This document shows positions 9,227 to 17,900 of a DNA stretch of 64,000 nucleotides, piece by piece. This DNA is from Pyxidicoccus xibeiensis (GTDB lineage Bacteria > Myxococcota > Myxococcia > Myxococcales > Myxococcaceae). The stretch spans positions 62,001 to 126,000 of the forward strand of contig NZ_JAJVKV010000016.1 of NCBI RefSeq assembly GCF_024198175.1. The letters are read 5' to 3'. The notes under the pieces are model-generated. The model was not told the origin of the DNA. It made no database searches and saw only the letters and a program-made list of their open reading frames with translations. The translations under genes were made by a program, and so were the position numbers. Within the stretch, counting starts at the first letter, position 1. Every line of letters begins with the position of its first letter.

Positions 9227-9296
9227 TGCAACGCTTCCAAGGGGGCCCGGCCCCCTTCCGTGCCGCACCCTGAGCAAGGAGCGGCGCCCATGGGCA

Positions 9297-9323
9297 GGGG
9301 ACGGCAGGTGTCATGCCGTCCCC
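9297..9323 (+). terminator. Hairpin terminator after the repeat protein
   Basis: GGGGACGGCA and TGCCGTCCCC form a perfect 10-base stem around a 7-base loop, 70 bases after the stop at 9226. No T-run follows, so it may need Rho or act as an RNA-stability hairpin. The rest of 9227-9528 shows no coding signal. Confidence 0.5.
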
Positions 9324-9528
9324 CTGTCCGTGGGGTGCCAGGAGGAGGCCTCAGGTCCAGGAGCCCCAATCACAAGCACGTCGCCGCGCATGCGGCGAGG
9401 GAGCGGTGACGGGAATCGTGGGAGTCGTCACCTGTGAAGTCCAGGACACCCGTCGGACTCACACACGGAGGGCACCCCACCCTCAACCGGGCTCCCATGC
9501 TTCCTGTGCGTTTGCTAGCGTCCGCTGG

Positions 9529-10212
9529 ATGCGACAGACCGCCCGGGACGCTGCGAAAGTGTTGCGCAGCTCACTCATGCGCAACGGGCCCGAGCCTGCG
9601 ACCTTCAGGGCGGCGCTGACCAGGGTTGGCGCGGAGGACCGCGATGCCTGGCTGGACCTCCTGTGGGACATCGACGAGCTGCCCGAGGACGAGCCTCTCC
9701 TCCCGCGCGGGTGCGTGCCGTACCTGCCTTGTCCCGTGGCAACGGTGCTCGAAGCCGTGCAGCAAGCCGCGGTGACGAGCGACGACGTCTTCGTGGACGT
9801 CGGAGCTGGACTGGGAAGGGCCGTCGTGCTGACGCACCTGCTCACGGGCGCCGGGGGCATCGGCCTCGAAATCCAGCCTGGCCTGGTGCAGGCCGCACGC
9901 GGACGCGCGGCGTGGCTGAACCTGAGTCGCGTGCGCTTTGTCGAGGGCGATGCCGTGGACCTGGTCCGCCTCATCACCATCGGCACGGTGTTCTTCCTGT
10001 ACTGTCCTTTCGGCCCAGACCGGCTCCAGCGCGTCCTCGACGACCTGGAGCACGCCGCGCGCACTCGGCCGCTCCGGGTCTGTTGCGTCGGCCTTCCGCC
10101 CCTGGACCGCCCCTGGCTCGTTCCGGTTCCGTCCACCTCCGTGGACCTGACCGTGTACCGGAGCACCCTGCACCAGGCCCGACCTTCACCCACCCCCATC
10201 AAGTTCCCATGA
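9529..10212 (+). CDS. SAM-dependent methyltransferase (class I fold)
   Basis: The 227-residue protein contains the glycine-rich SAM-binding motif FVDVGAGLGRAVVL at about residues 88-101, an acidic second strand end (GIGLEIQPGLVQAAR), and FVEGDAVDL at the position of motif II. This is the standard class I methyltransferase Rossmann fold, most like small stand-alone enzymes whose substrate is not predictable. It lacks a signal peptide. ATG 9529 is chosen because the upstream extension of the frame is low-complexity and Arg-rich. The gene ends next to a repeat array that marks the edge of an accessory region. Confidence 0.8.
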   Translation: MRQTARDAAKVLRSSLMRNGPEPATFRAALTRVGAEDRDAWLDLLWDIDELPEDEPLLPRGCVPYLPCPVATVLEAVQQAAVTSDDVFVDVGAGLGRAVVLTHLLTGAGGIGLEIQPGLVQAARGRAAWLNLSRVRFVEGDAVDLVRLITIGTVFFLYCPFGPDRLQRVLDDLEHAARTRPLRVCCVGLPPLDRPWLVPVPSTSVDLTVYRSTLHQARPSPTPIKFP

Positions 10213-10237
10213 CTCCCCCCAGTGTCCGGGTGGGTGG

Positions 10238-10320
10238 TGTGACGCAAAACGCTACTGATGTGGCGTGAGCTGTTACTGCTGTCTGGTGTGATTTGAAGCG
10301 CTGTGGCGCAAAATGTTACT
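10238..10320. repeat. Three 19-bp direct repeats, candidate solo transposon end
   Basis: Three copies of a 19-base unit lie at 10238-10256, 10259-10277 and 10302-10320. The first reads TGTGACGCAAAACGCTACT and the third TGTGGCGCAAAATGTTACT, a 16 of 19 match. The middle copy keeps TGTGGCG and TGTTACT. A terminal TGT and several spaced 19-base repeats are the arrangement of transposase-binding sites at the ends of Tn402/Tn5053- and Tn7-like elements. No matching opposite end was found nearby, so it looks like an orphan end. Confidence 0.55.
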
Positions 10321-10462
10321 CATGAAATCAGATGTTTAGTGACACTGAATTGCGTGTCAGGGCTTGACGTGGCGGGCATGGCAGTCAATGATTGCCATAC
10401 TCCGCGCCGGCAAGGATTCAGCCTGGGCGCTGGAGCCACGTAGCACCCACCAGGAGAACACC

Positions 10463-10690
10463 ATGCAGATCAAGACCAAGGTTCGTGGCGGTCCTCGCGG
10501 CTGTGGCGGCGTCATCATTGCGACCCCCCGCACGCCGGTGCTGTCGACCACGGCCACCCTGTAGTCCCATTCGCGCGGGAGACCGCGCGGTGGAATCGAA
10601 TCGCCGTTGGGCGCTCACGCGGCCCATCGGCGATTCTGTTTTTGGGGCACCTCGACCTGCTCTTCGCCAACCAGCGGCAGCCCGTCACGG
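10463..10690 (+). pseudogene. Remnant of a small secreted protein, frameshifted
   Basis: ATG 10463 has a strong AGGAG ribosome binding site and opens a 33-residue frame (MQIKTKVRGG...) ending at 10564. A one-base shift after codon 6 gives FVAVLAAVAASSL, a convincing signal-peptide core, and a second shift gives a continuous DHGHPVVPFARETARW stretch running to about 10690. The simplest reading is a secreted-protein gene broken by two frameshifts and cut by the adjacent cassette. It could instead be an intact 33-residue peptide gene. No family is recognised. Confidence 0.35.
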
Positions 10691-10693
10691 CGA

Positions 10694-11473
10694 TCAGGGA
10701 AGCCCCAGGAGTTCCTTCAGGAACAAGAGGACGGCGGAGATGCGGGGCCGCGTCAATGCAGCCCCGTCCAACCAGCGGTTGTCCTGGATGGAGACCTGGA
10801 TGGCCTTGCCCGGCTTGAGGACCCCTGCAATGCAGGCGACCGTCGCCTTGCGCGGCCCCGCGGGCTTGTTGAAGTCCTTCAACTCCTCCGCCGCCAGCGC
10901 GTACGCGCCTGCCTGGACCTTGCCTACCAGCATCTGGACATCCGCGAGCAGGGCCGGGAAGTGGACTTGCGCGCACTCCAGCAACAAGTCTTCCAGCGTG
11001 CCTGCGGTGACGTTGTCTGGCAGCACGAAGATTCCGCAGTGAGGGTGCGTGGTGACGACCTCACCTGCCCTGGTGGGAAGCGCGAACCCCAGCTTCTTGT
11101 CTTGCAGTGCGTCCCGTACGGCCATGAAGCGGTCGGAGGGAGAGTGGGTGGAGTCCGCATCCAGCAGGACGCCGAGCGCATCGGGAGGCCGAGAGAGCGC
11201 GAGGCTCTCCTCGACCCGATTCGCGATTTCCGAGTCGCCTCCCGCCGCATGCACCGCGACCGAAACAGCCTGCGCGATGAAGAACGTGGGGACCGGGACA
11301 CGCCGGCTCAGGTCTCCCCCAAAGGGAAACTTTGACGGCACCAGCGGCTGCCAGTAGGGGTCCAGGCGCGCAACGAGGTTCTCGCGCTTGAACCCATGTG
11401 GCTTCAAGAGACGCCCTACGAGTTCGACGTCATGGGGGCCTTCGACCACGAGGTAGGCGTAGCGCATTCTCAC
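10694..11473 (-). CDS. TOPRIM-domain protein (DUF3226-like), partner of an OLD-like ATPase
   Basis: The 259-residue protein opens with AYLVVEGPHDVELV, giving the conserved glutamate E11 and D15 of a TOPRIM metal site, and continues with GVLLDADSTH (D105 and D107), the DxD pair. It resembles DUF3226/DUF4435-type proteins. In OLD nucleases the TOPRIM domain cuts DNA or RNA and is fused to an ABC-type ATPase; here the two halves are separate genes. Its GTG start overlaps the ATPase stop by 4 bases (GTGA), so the pair is translationally coupled. Split ATPase/TOPRIM pairs such as PARIS (AriA/AriB) act in phage defence, so that role is inferred here. Confidence 0.75.
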   Translation of the reverse strand: MRMRYAYLVVEGPHDVELVGRLLKPHGFKRENLVARLDPYWQPLVPSKFPFGGDLSRRVPVPTFFIAQAVSVAVHAAGGDSEIANRVEESLALSRPPDALGVLLDADSTHSPSDRFMAVRDALQDKKLGFALPTRAGEVVTTHPHCGIFVLPDNVTAGTLEDLLLECAQVHFPALLADVQMLVGKVQAGAYALAAEELKDFNKPAGPRKATVACIAGVLKPGKAIQVSIQDNRWLDGAALTRPRISAVLLFLKELLGLP

Positions 11474-12594
11474 CTCACGTCGAGCCCACGCTCGTACCGA
11501 AGCCGCTTGAGCAGGTCCTCCCCGAAGCGGCGGGCCGTCGTCCCTGTCTCGGAGCGCTCCAGCCGGAAACCGACGATGTCCTCCTGCTCGGTGGTGTCCG
11601 CGCCCAGGATGGCATCCACGACCTCCAGGCTGTGCGTCGTGGCGAAGAGCTGGACGTCATGCTGCTTGCACGCTTCGAGCAGCCAGCGGAACACCTTGCT
11701 GAGCGCGGAGACGTGAATGGCGGTCTCCAGCTCGTCAATCAAGAGCACCCCGCCCGCGACTCTGGGCAGCGCAAGCGCGAGCAGCAGCGTGCGACGGATG
11801 CCATCGCCGTACAGGCTGACGGGGACGAGTCCCGCGACAGAATCCCTCAAGTACAGGACTGCCTCGCCCTCCGGCGCCAGGATTTCCAACCCGGTGATTC
11901 GTGGATCGATTTGCTGCAGGAGTGCACGGACGGACTCCTCGAACCCCTCCAGGCGTGCTTCCGAGAAGGCCTTGACTGGAATTGATGCCATCCAATGGTC
12001 CGGAGGGCGGATATCCCGGACAGGGAGCTTCGGCTGTTTCTTCTCCTCCTGGGGAATGACAAAGGGTTCATCGTCCCACATGGAGAAGGAGTATGCCTCT
12101 GAGGCACGCTCCCCGTCGGGAGTCGGACTCGACTCGACTCGAATCTGGAGCTCGGCACCCCGCCTCTCGACGGTGAGGTCACGGCTCGGCTGGCCGACGA
12201 GTGGCTCTGAGGAAGGAGTCGACTTCCCGGGGCGTAGGCCTCGCAGCTCCCGATATTGTGCAAGCAGGTTTCGCACCGCAAGCCTGCCTTCCGCCGCGAG
12301 CTGGATGCTTCCGACGTGGTTCTCTCCCCCGTGCGCGCGCTGCGGAAACAGCCACCGGAACTTCTCTGAATGAGTCCCACCGAAGACGGTAGCCAGCGGG
12401 TCACGGCGGTTCGCCGCCCTGAACCATTCGATTGGGTCCAGCGGGTTGGAGTAGAGCGCCAGGGACTCCAGCACCGTCGTCTTGCCCGAATCATTCCCCC
12501 CTACCAGCAGGTTCACACGTCCAAGCCCCGTCAGCTCCAGCTCCTGGAGACCGCGAAGGCGGTGAATGGTCAGTGCGTCGAAAAGCAGGCCCAT
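11470..12594 (-). CDS. OLD-like ABC/AAA ATPase (AAA_15/AAA_21 type)
   Basis: The 374-residue ATPase has Walker A GGNDSGKTT at residues 32-40, a signature-like SLYGDGIRRTLLLALAL, Walker B GVLLIDELE near residue 280 and an H-loop in ATTHSLEV near 318. The N-terminal LTIHRLRGLQELELTGLGRV is the SMC/RecF-like start typical of OLD family ATPases, and there is a variable insert between the halves. It lacks its own TOPRIM domain, which is supplied by the next gene. It is probably the sensor/motor of a two-component nuclease. Its ATG shares a base with the stop of a small upstream gene (TGATG). Confidence 0.85.
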   Translation of the reverse strand: MGLLFDALTIHRLRGLQELELTGLGRVNLLVGGNDSGKTTVLESLALYSNPLDPIEWFRAANRRDPLATVFGGTHSEKFRWLFPQRAHGGENHVGSIQLAAEGRLAVRNLLAQYRELRGLRPGKSTPSSEPLVGQPSRDLTVERRGAELQIRVESSPTPDGERASEAYSFSMWDDEPFVIPQEEKKQPKLPVRDIRPPDHWMASIPVKAFSEARLEGFEESVRALLQQIDPRITGLEILAPEGEAVLYLRDSVAGLVPVSLYGDGIRRTLLLALALPRVAGGVLLIDELETAIHVSALSKVFRWLLEACKQHDVQLFATTHSLEVVDAILGADTTEQEDIVGFRLERSETGTTARRFGEDLLKRLRYERGLDVR

Positions 12595-12881
12595 CAGGGT
12601 TCTCCCACTCCCTCCGTAGCACGTCTCGAACAGGCTCTTCCCGGGCGAGGCGCGCTCCGCGCAGCGAGCATATACACGCCCTCCTGGTACCGAGCCCAGG
12701 CTTCCGCGGTACCGCCGCGCTTCTCCGCCTGGCGCGGGATGGGACGGGAGGCACGAAGTTCGACTGTTCTCATTCCATCAATGGGGAATTCCGCCGGGGC
12801 TCCGAGTCGCTTTCCTCCCGGGGTACCAGCCGCGGACCACAGCACGACGGAGACCACCCAGGCCCAGCAATGCAGCTTCAT
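12594..12881 (-). CDS. Small putative secreted protein upstream of the OLD-like ATPase
   Basis: A 95-residue frame starts at ATG 12881 behind a GAAGGGG ribosome binding site. It has a hydrophobic leader (MKLHCWAWVVSVVLWSAAG) and ends in TGATG, sharing one base with the ATPase start. That coupling favours a real gene in the same transcript. The rest is Arg/Ala/Pro-rich with no known domain. It may be a non-conserved leader ORF, so its protein product is uncertain. Confidence 0.45.
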   Translation of the reverse strand: MKLHCWAWVVSVVLWSAAGTPGGKRLGAPAEFPIDGMRTVELRASRPIPRQAEKRGGTAEAWARYQEGVYMLAARSAPRPGRACSRRATEGVGEP

Positions 12882-13065
12882 GAAGACGCCCCTTCGTTGC
12901 AGTTGCCACGAGCCCAGTCGAACGGCCGGGAGGCGGTCCAACAAGACACCTCCATACGACAACTATCGTAGTTCCCACCGCTCCGCTTTCTTTACCGCGC
13001 AGGGAGGACGGTGCTCCCCTGGGCGGCCCCGTGAGCAATCCCTGCTCCGGACGTCTGGAGCTCCC

Positions 13066-14475
13066 ATGCGCGGTTCGTTGCAGTCCTTTTCCGTGGCGAT
13101 GGTGTTGCTGGTCGGTCTGCTCGCGGGCGGTCCCGCTTCAGCACACGAGTCGCTCCGTGAGCGCATCGAGGCCTTCGTGCGCGCGGAGCAGCAGCGGATG
13201 GAGGTGCCGGGGGTCGCCGTGGCGGTCGTGAGCCACGGCAGGGTCATCCTGGCGAAGGGGTATGGCTTCTCGAACCTGGAGCATCAGGTTCCCGTCACCC
13301 CGGACACCCTCTTCCAGTCCGGCTCCCTGGGCAAGCAGTTCACCGCCATGGCGGTGATGCTCCAGGTGGAGGCGGGCCGCATCTCGCTGTCCGACAGCAT
13401 CACGAAGTACTTCCCCGACGCGCCCGCGTCGTGGGCCCCCATCACGATTCGCCACCTGCTGACGCACACCTCCGGCGTCGGGGACCACCTGGATGCGCTG
13501 ACTGATTTTCGCAAGGACTACACGGACGCGGAGTTCGCGCAGCTCATCTATGCGCAGCCCCTGAACTTCCCCGCTGGCCTGCGCTGGAGCTACAGCAACT
13601 CCGGCTACGTCCTCCTGGGCCTCCTGGTGAACCGGGTCGCGGGCACCTCCTACGTCAACGTCCTGGGCGAGCAGGTCTTCAAGCCCACCCGCATGAAGAC
13701 GGCGCGAGGCATCAGCGAGGCGGACATCGTTCCGAATCGCGCGGCAGGTTACCGCCTGCTCGACGGGGTGGTGAAGAACCAGGATTGGGTCTCTCCCTCC
13801 CTCAACACCACGGCGGATGGCTCGCTCTACTTCTCCCTGAAGGACCTGCTGGCGTGGGATGAGGCCGTGGATGACCGCGCCATCCTGACGAAGGGGAGCT
13901 GGCGGGAAATCCTGAGTCCCGTGAAGCTCTCCAGCGGAGCCCCCTATCCCTATGGCTTCGGGTGGTTCCTCAATGAGCGCAACGGCCGGCCCGTGCAGCA
14001 GCACTCCGGCGCATGGCAGGGCTTCAAGACCTCCTACTACCGCTTCCCCGCGGACTCCCTGTCCATCATCGTGCTGCTCAACCTCTCGGAGGCGAACCCC
14101 GCGGCCTTCGCCAATGGCATCGCCGCCATCGTCAACCCCGCGCTCGCGGTGCCTCCGCTGGCCGCCATTCCGGACCTCGAGCCGGAGGTCACCGCCCGGC
14201 TCGCGACGCTGCTCGAGCAGACGCGGGCCGGAGCGCTGGACCCGGCCGAGTTCGCGTACATGCCCGGGTGGTTCTTCCCGGAGGAGGCGCCGTTCTACCA
14301 GGCGCTGCTGCAGCGCCTGGGGCCGTCGGGGCCACTCGTCCTGGCAAGGCGGGAGGTGCTGGGGGATGACCGCGTCTACACGTACCTGGTGCAGGTCGGC
14401 TCCACGACGCTGCGCTACCGGGTGGCGCTCATCCCGGATGGCCGGGTGTCCGCCTTCTCGCTGAGCCCGAACTAG
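13066..14475 (+). CDS. Secreted serine hydrolase (beta-lactamase-related)
   Basis: The 469-residue protein has a signal peptide ending at GGPASA and a class C beta-lactamase-type domain. SLGK in QSGSLGKQF (about residues 85-90) provides the nucleophile and general base, YSN in WSYSNSGY (about 176) the second motif and HSGAWQG (about 313) the third. ITIRHLLTHTSGVGD is the conserved loop seen also in the truncated gene at the start of the window. The last 100 residues form an extra domain. It should act in the periplasm or outside the cell on an ester, amide or D-peptide. ATG 13066 follows GGAG; the frame's upstream part is noncoding. A terminator lies after the stop. Confidence 0.9.
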   Translation: MRGSLQSFSVAMVLLVGLLAGGPASAHESLRERIEAFVRAEQQRMEVPGVAVAVVSHGRVILAKGYGFSNLEHQVPVTPDTLFQSGSLGKQFTAMAVMLQVEAGRISLSDSITKYFPDAPASWAPITIRHLLTHTSGVGDHLDALTDFRKDYTDAEFAQLIYAQPLNFPAGLRWSYSNSGYVLLGLLVNRVAGTSYVNVLGEQVFKPTRMKTARGISEADIVPNRAAGYRLLDGVVKNQDWVSPSLNTTADGSLYFSLKDLLAWDEAVDDRAILTKGSWREILSPVKLSSGAPYPYGFGWFLNERNGRPVQQHSGAWQGFKTSYYRFPADSLSIIVLLNLSEANPAAFANGIAAIVNPALAVPPLAAIPDLEPEVTARLATLLEQTRAGALDPAEFAYMPGWFFPEEAPFYQALLQRLGPSGPLVLARREVLGDDRVYTYLVQVGSTTLRYRVALIPDGRVSAFSLSPN

Positions 14476-14499
14476 TCTCTCGGCAAAGAGGTCTTGAAG

Positions 14500-14533
14500 G
14501 GTTCAGGCGGCTGCGGTGAGCGCCGCCTGAACC
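14500..14533. terminator. Bidirectional hairpin terminator between convergent genes
   Basis: GGTTCAGGCGGC and GCCGCCTGAACC form a perfect 12-base stem with a 10-base loop. It sits between the serine hydrolase stop (14475) and the cupin stop (14573), so it can serve both strands. Confidence 0.65.
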
Positions 14534-14572
14534 TGGGGATATGCCCGCCCGGGCCTGGTGCGGGCGCGCTCC

Positions 14573-14902
14573 TCAGTCCACGATGAAAAGCCTGGCCCCG
14601 GTCTCTGTCGACGAGCGGTGGGCCCCGTCGTCATCGGAGACCTGGTAGCTCATCATCGGCCCGAGCTCGAAACGCCGGCCGTCCTTCAGCTCCGTGAGCA
14701 GCGTTCCCTCGAGCACGAGCAAGATATGTCCGCGGCTGCACCAGTGGTCCGCCACGTACCCGGGTGTGTACTCAACGAGCCGGACCCGGATGTCTCCCGC
14801 CTGGAGCGTCCGCCAGAGCGCCTTCCCAGAAGCCCCCGGGTGCTCCGTGGGCTGGAGCGTGCTCCAGTCCGTTGTGCAGAAGGGAATGTTCGAGATCTTC
14901 AC
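14573..14902 (-). CDS. DHCW-type cupin-fold protein
   Basis: The 109-residue protein has a single small beta-barrel and the motif DHWCSRGHILLVLEG at residues 52-66, which fits the DHCW-motif cupin family. It starts KISNIPFCTTDW, the usual family N-terminus. These are small cytoplasmic metal-binding proteins of unknown role. GTG 14902 is preceded by GGAAGGAG at 6-base spacing and is clearly the start; the frame's 20 further residues upstream are not conserved-looking. Confidence 0.85.
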   Translation of the reverse strand: MKISNIPFCTTDWSTLQPTEHPGASGKALWRTLQAGDIRVRLVEYTPGYVADHWCSRGHILLVLEGTLLTELKDGRRFELGPMMSYQVSDDDGAHRSSTETGARLFIVD

Positions 14903-14990
14903 AAGTGACTCCTTCCAGCGGCACAGCTCGTGCGGCACCTCCGGGGGAGGCTGGGCCTTCACTCTACCCCGTCAGAATCTCTGTGCCGAC

Positions 14991-17900
14991 TCACGGCCGC
15001 ACGGTGATGCGGAACCCGGTCCGAGCGGCGGTCTGCCGTGGCGCGTAGGAGTCCACGCACGTCAGGTCGAACACCGTGGACCCTTCCATCCTCGGCACCC
15101 CACTGACCACGCCGGTGGCGGGGTCCATGCTCAGTCCAGGCGGCAGGCTGCCGCTGACCGTCCACGTCCACGGGGTGTTGTACGCGGCCTCGCCGTCGCG
15201 GGCGACGCGGGCCTGGTACCTCTGGCCGACCTTGCCGTCCGGCAGCTGCTGCGAGGGGATGGACGGCCCGTCGCTGAATGCCGCCGCGGCGGTCATCGCG
15301 CCGGCGGTGAGGCCGACGAGCAGGTCGATGCCGCCGACCGCCCAGGCGCGGGCCGGGCCGTAGCTGGCCGTGTCCTTGGCGCCGAAGCGGACCGCCTGGA
15401 TGAGGCCGGGCACCGCCGCCAGACCCGCCTGCGCCTTGGCGTAGTCGTTGGGCAGGCCGCCGCTGGCGGTGAAGCCAAGCTGGCCGGAGGCCAAGGTGAC
15501 CGCGATGACCGGGCCCAAGGTGACATCACCGAGGTTCTTCAGCGCCGGCACCTTCACGCGGTCGAACAGGTACAGGTACACCACGGTCCACGACAGGAGG
15601 GCATTGGCCGCCGCGAACGCGAACGCGCCGGTGGCGTGGTCGTTGTCCCAGTCCTTGCCGCTGACCGGCGGGCAGGCGGCCATCATCCCCGCGCTGGCGA
15701 CCAGGAAGGCGTTCGAGCCTCCGACAAAGGCGGCGGGGCCGAAGCCCGGTGCCCGGCTGGCCGGTAGGACCGGGATGACGTCCGCCGCGGCGTTGGTGAA
15801 CGCGCCCGCCATCCCCATGACGCCGCAGACGCCCTTCACGAGCTTCATGTTCTTGACGAAGCCCGGGTCGGCGAACAGGGCTGCCCGGGCCTCGGGGTTG
15901 GCGTCGCGCCCGCTCCACATCGGCGCGGGCAGCGTCGGGAACCTGCCGCCGGGGAACGGGCTGCTCTTCACGCCATGGACGAGCTTGTACGCGGTGGTGG
16001 TGAGGAACGCGCCAATCAGGCTGATGAGGCCGCCGAGCGTCAGGTCATCGCGGTCCGGCACGCCGCTCTGCTGGTGAAGCCACGAGTACAGGCTGTTGAC
16101 GGGCCCCAGTGGGAGCGGGAGGTCCAGCACCGCCTTCAGGCCGTCCGCCACGCCGGTGAGCAGCCCCACCGCCGCCTGCAGCACGTGGTCCAAGGCCTTC
16201 AGCGCGGCGACGATGAGCTGCTCGAGGATGTCGATGAGCGCGACCATGCTCGCCTTCGCCGCCGCGGCCGGGTCCGCCGGGTTGGTGATTTGCGACAGCA
16301 GGATGTTGAGGTCGCCGAGCACCGCCTGGAACTCGTGGCTCAGGTCGGTCTCACCGAGCCGCGTGAGGAAGGTCGTCCACGCGGCATCTATCTTCGGGTC
16401 GATGGCCCCCCCGTTCGCATTCGCGGTCAGGGTGGCGAGCATCCGGGGACTGACGGTCTGGTCGAGCAGCCAGGTCCCCTGCGGGTTGCTGTGCAGCTCC
16501 TCGGGGGAGATGACGGTCTTCGTCTCGTTGTTCGTCACGGCCGGCAGCACGTTCGCCGCGTTCCCCACGGGCTGCCCGAGGTACTGCGCCTTGATGGCCT
16601 CGAAGTAGCCGTGGGTGGCGGCTTCCTGCTTCTCGAACCAGCCGTGCAGCTGCCCGCCGTAGTGCGAGAACGTCGACGAGGCAAAGGCGGCCATCTGGTG
16701 CAACCCGGACTCCAGCGCCTTCTTCGTCTCCCAGATGTCCTTGAAGGAGAACAGCGCGGTGAGCCAGTCGACCAGCTTCTCCACGGCCGTGACGACCAGG
16801 CTCACGACGGCCTCGACGGCCCGCACGGCGGTCTCGACGGTGTCGATGAGCATGTTGGCGAGCTCGACGAAGGCCTCGCCAATCTTGATGAACACGATGG
16901 TGACCGTGTCGACGATGACCTTCGCCACCTCGATGACGCCGTTCTTGATGCCCTCCCAGACGTCGCCGACCCAGTTGGCGAAGTCGTCCCAGATGCCCTG
17001 GTACCGAGGGTGGGCGCGCATCGCGGCGCGGTGTGCCTCGGCTTCCTCGGCGGAGGTGAACTCGTGGTAGGCGAGGGCGCCGACGGCCGCCGCGGGCGAC
17101 AGGTCCGGGCCGATGGCGAAGCCATGGATGGCCGGCGCTGGCCCGGCGCCGGTGCGCAGCGCGGACTTCATGGGCTGGCCGGCGGCCTTGCGGAAGACAT
17201 TGCCGGTGCTGGCCACGACCTGGTTGCAGCCGTCGAGCCGGGTGCCGGGCTTCACCACGGGCTGCTTGCCGGAGGTCTCGGCGGCCAGCAGCGCTTCGCC
17301 GCTGAACAGCCCGTCCTGAGAGGGCAGCGGCGAGTTGCCAGCGAGGTATTCGTGGACGGCCGCGGCCGGCTGAACGATTGCGCCGTTCTCCAGTCCCGAG
17401 GCGTCCACGTGCAAGGTGGCCGGCAGCAGGCCGTCGGCGGGAGTGGCGATGGTGACCTTCCCCAGGCCGTTGGTCAGCACCTCGACGCTGTGCCCGGGAC
17501 CGACCAGGTACGAGGCACCGTCGACCTGGATCTCCACCAGCGTCTCCGCGCTGAGCTGCACCGGCCGCCACGCCATCGGGTTGCCACGCCTGTCCCGCAG
17601 GGTCACGGAGCTGACGTAGTGGTTCACCAGGTGCGGGCTGCCGGTGGCGGCCAGCCGGACCTTGTCGCGGGACCAGCGAATCGACGTGACGTCCTGGGTG
17701 TGGACCGCGTACTTGTCCGCCGCCGAGGCGACGCCGGACAGCTTCACCAGCTGGCTGGGCAGGTAGTCCGGGTAGGGGTCGAGGGCGAACGAGACGACGT
17801 CAGGCACCAGCCCGACCCAGGTCGGCACGGTCGCTGGCGCGGCGGCCGTGGGTTCGGCATGCGCGTGCTCCGCGCCGCCAGCCAGCGGGGGAGTGTTCGT

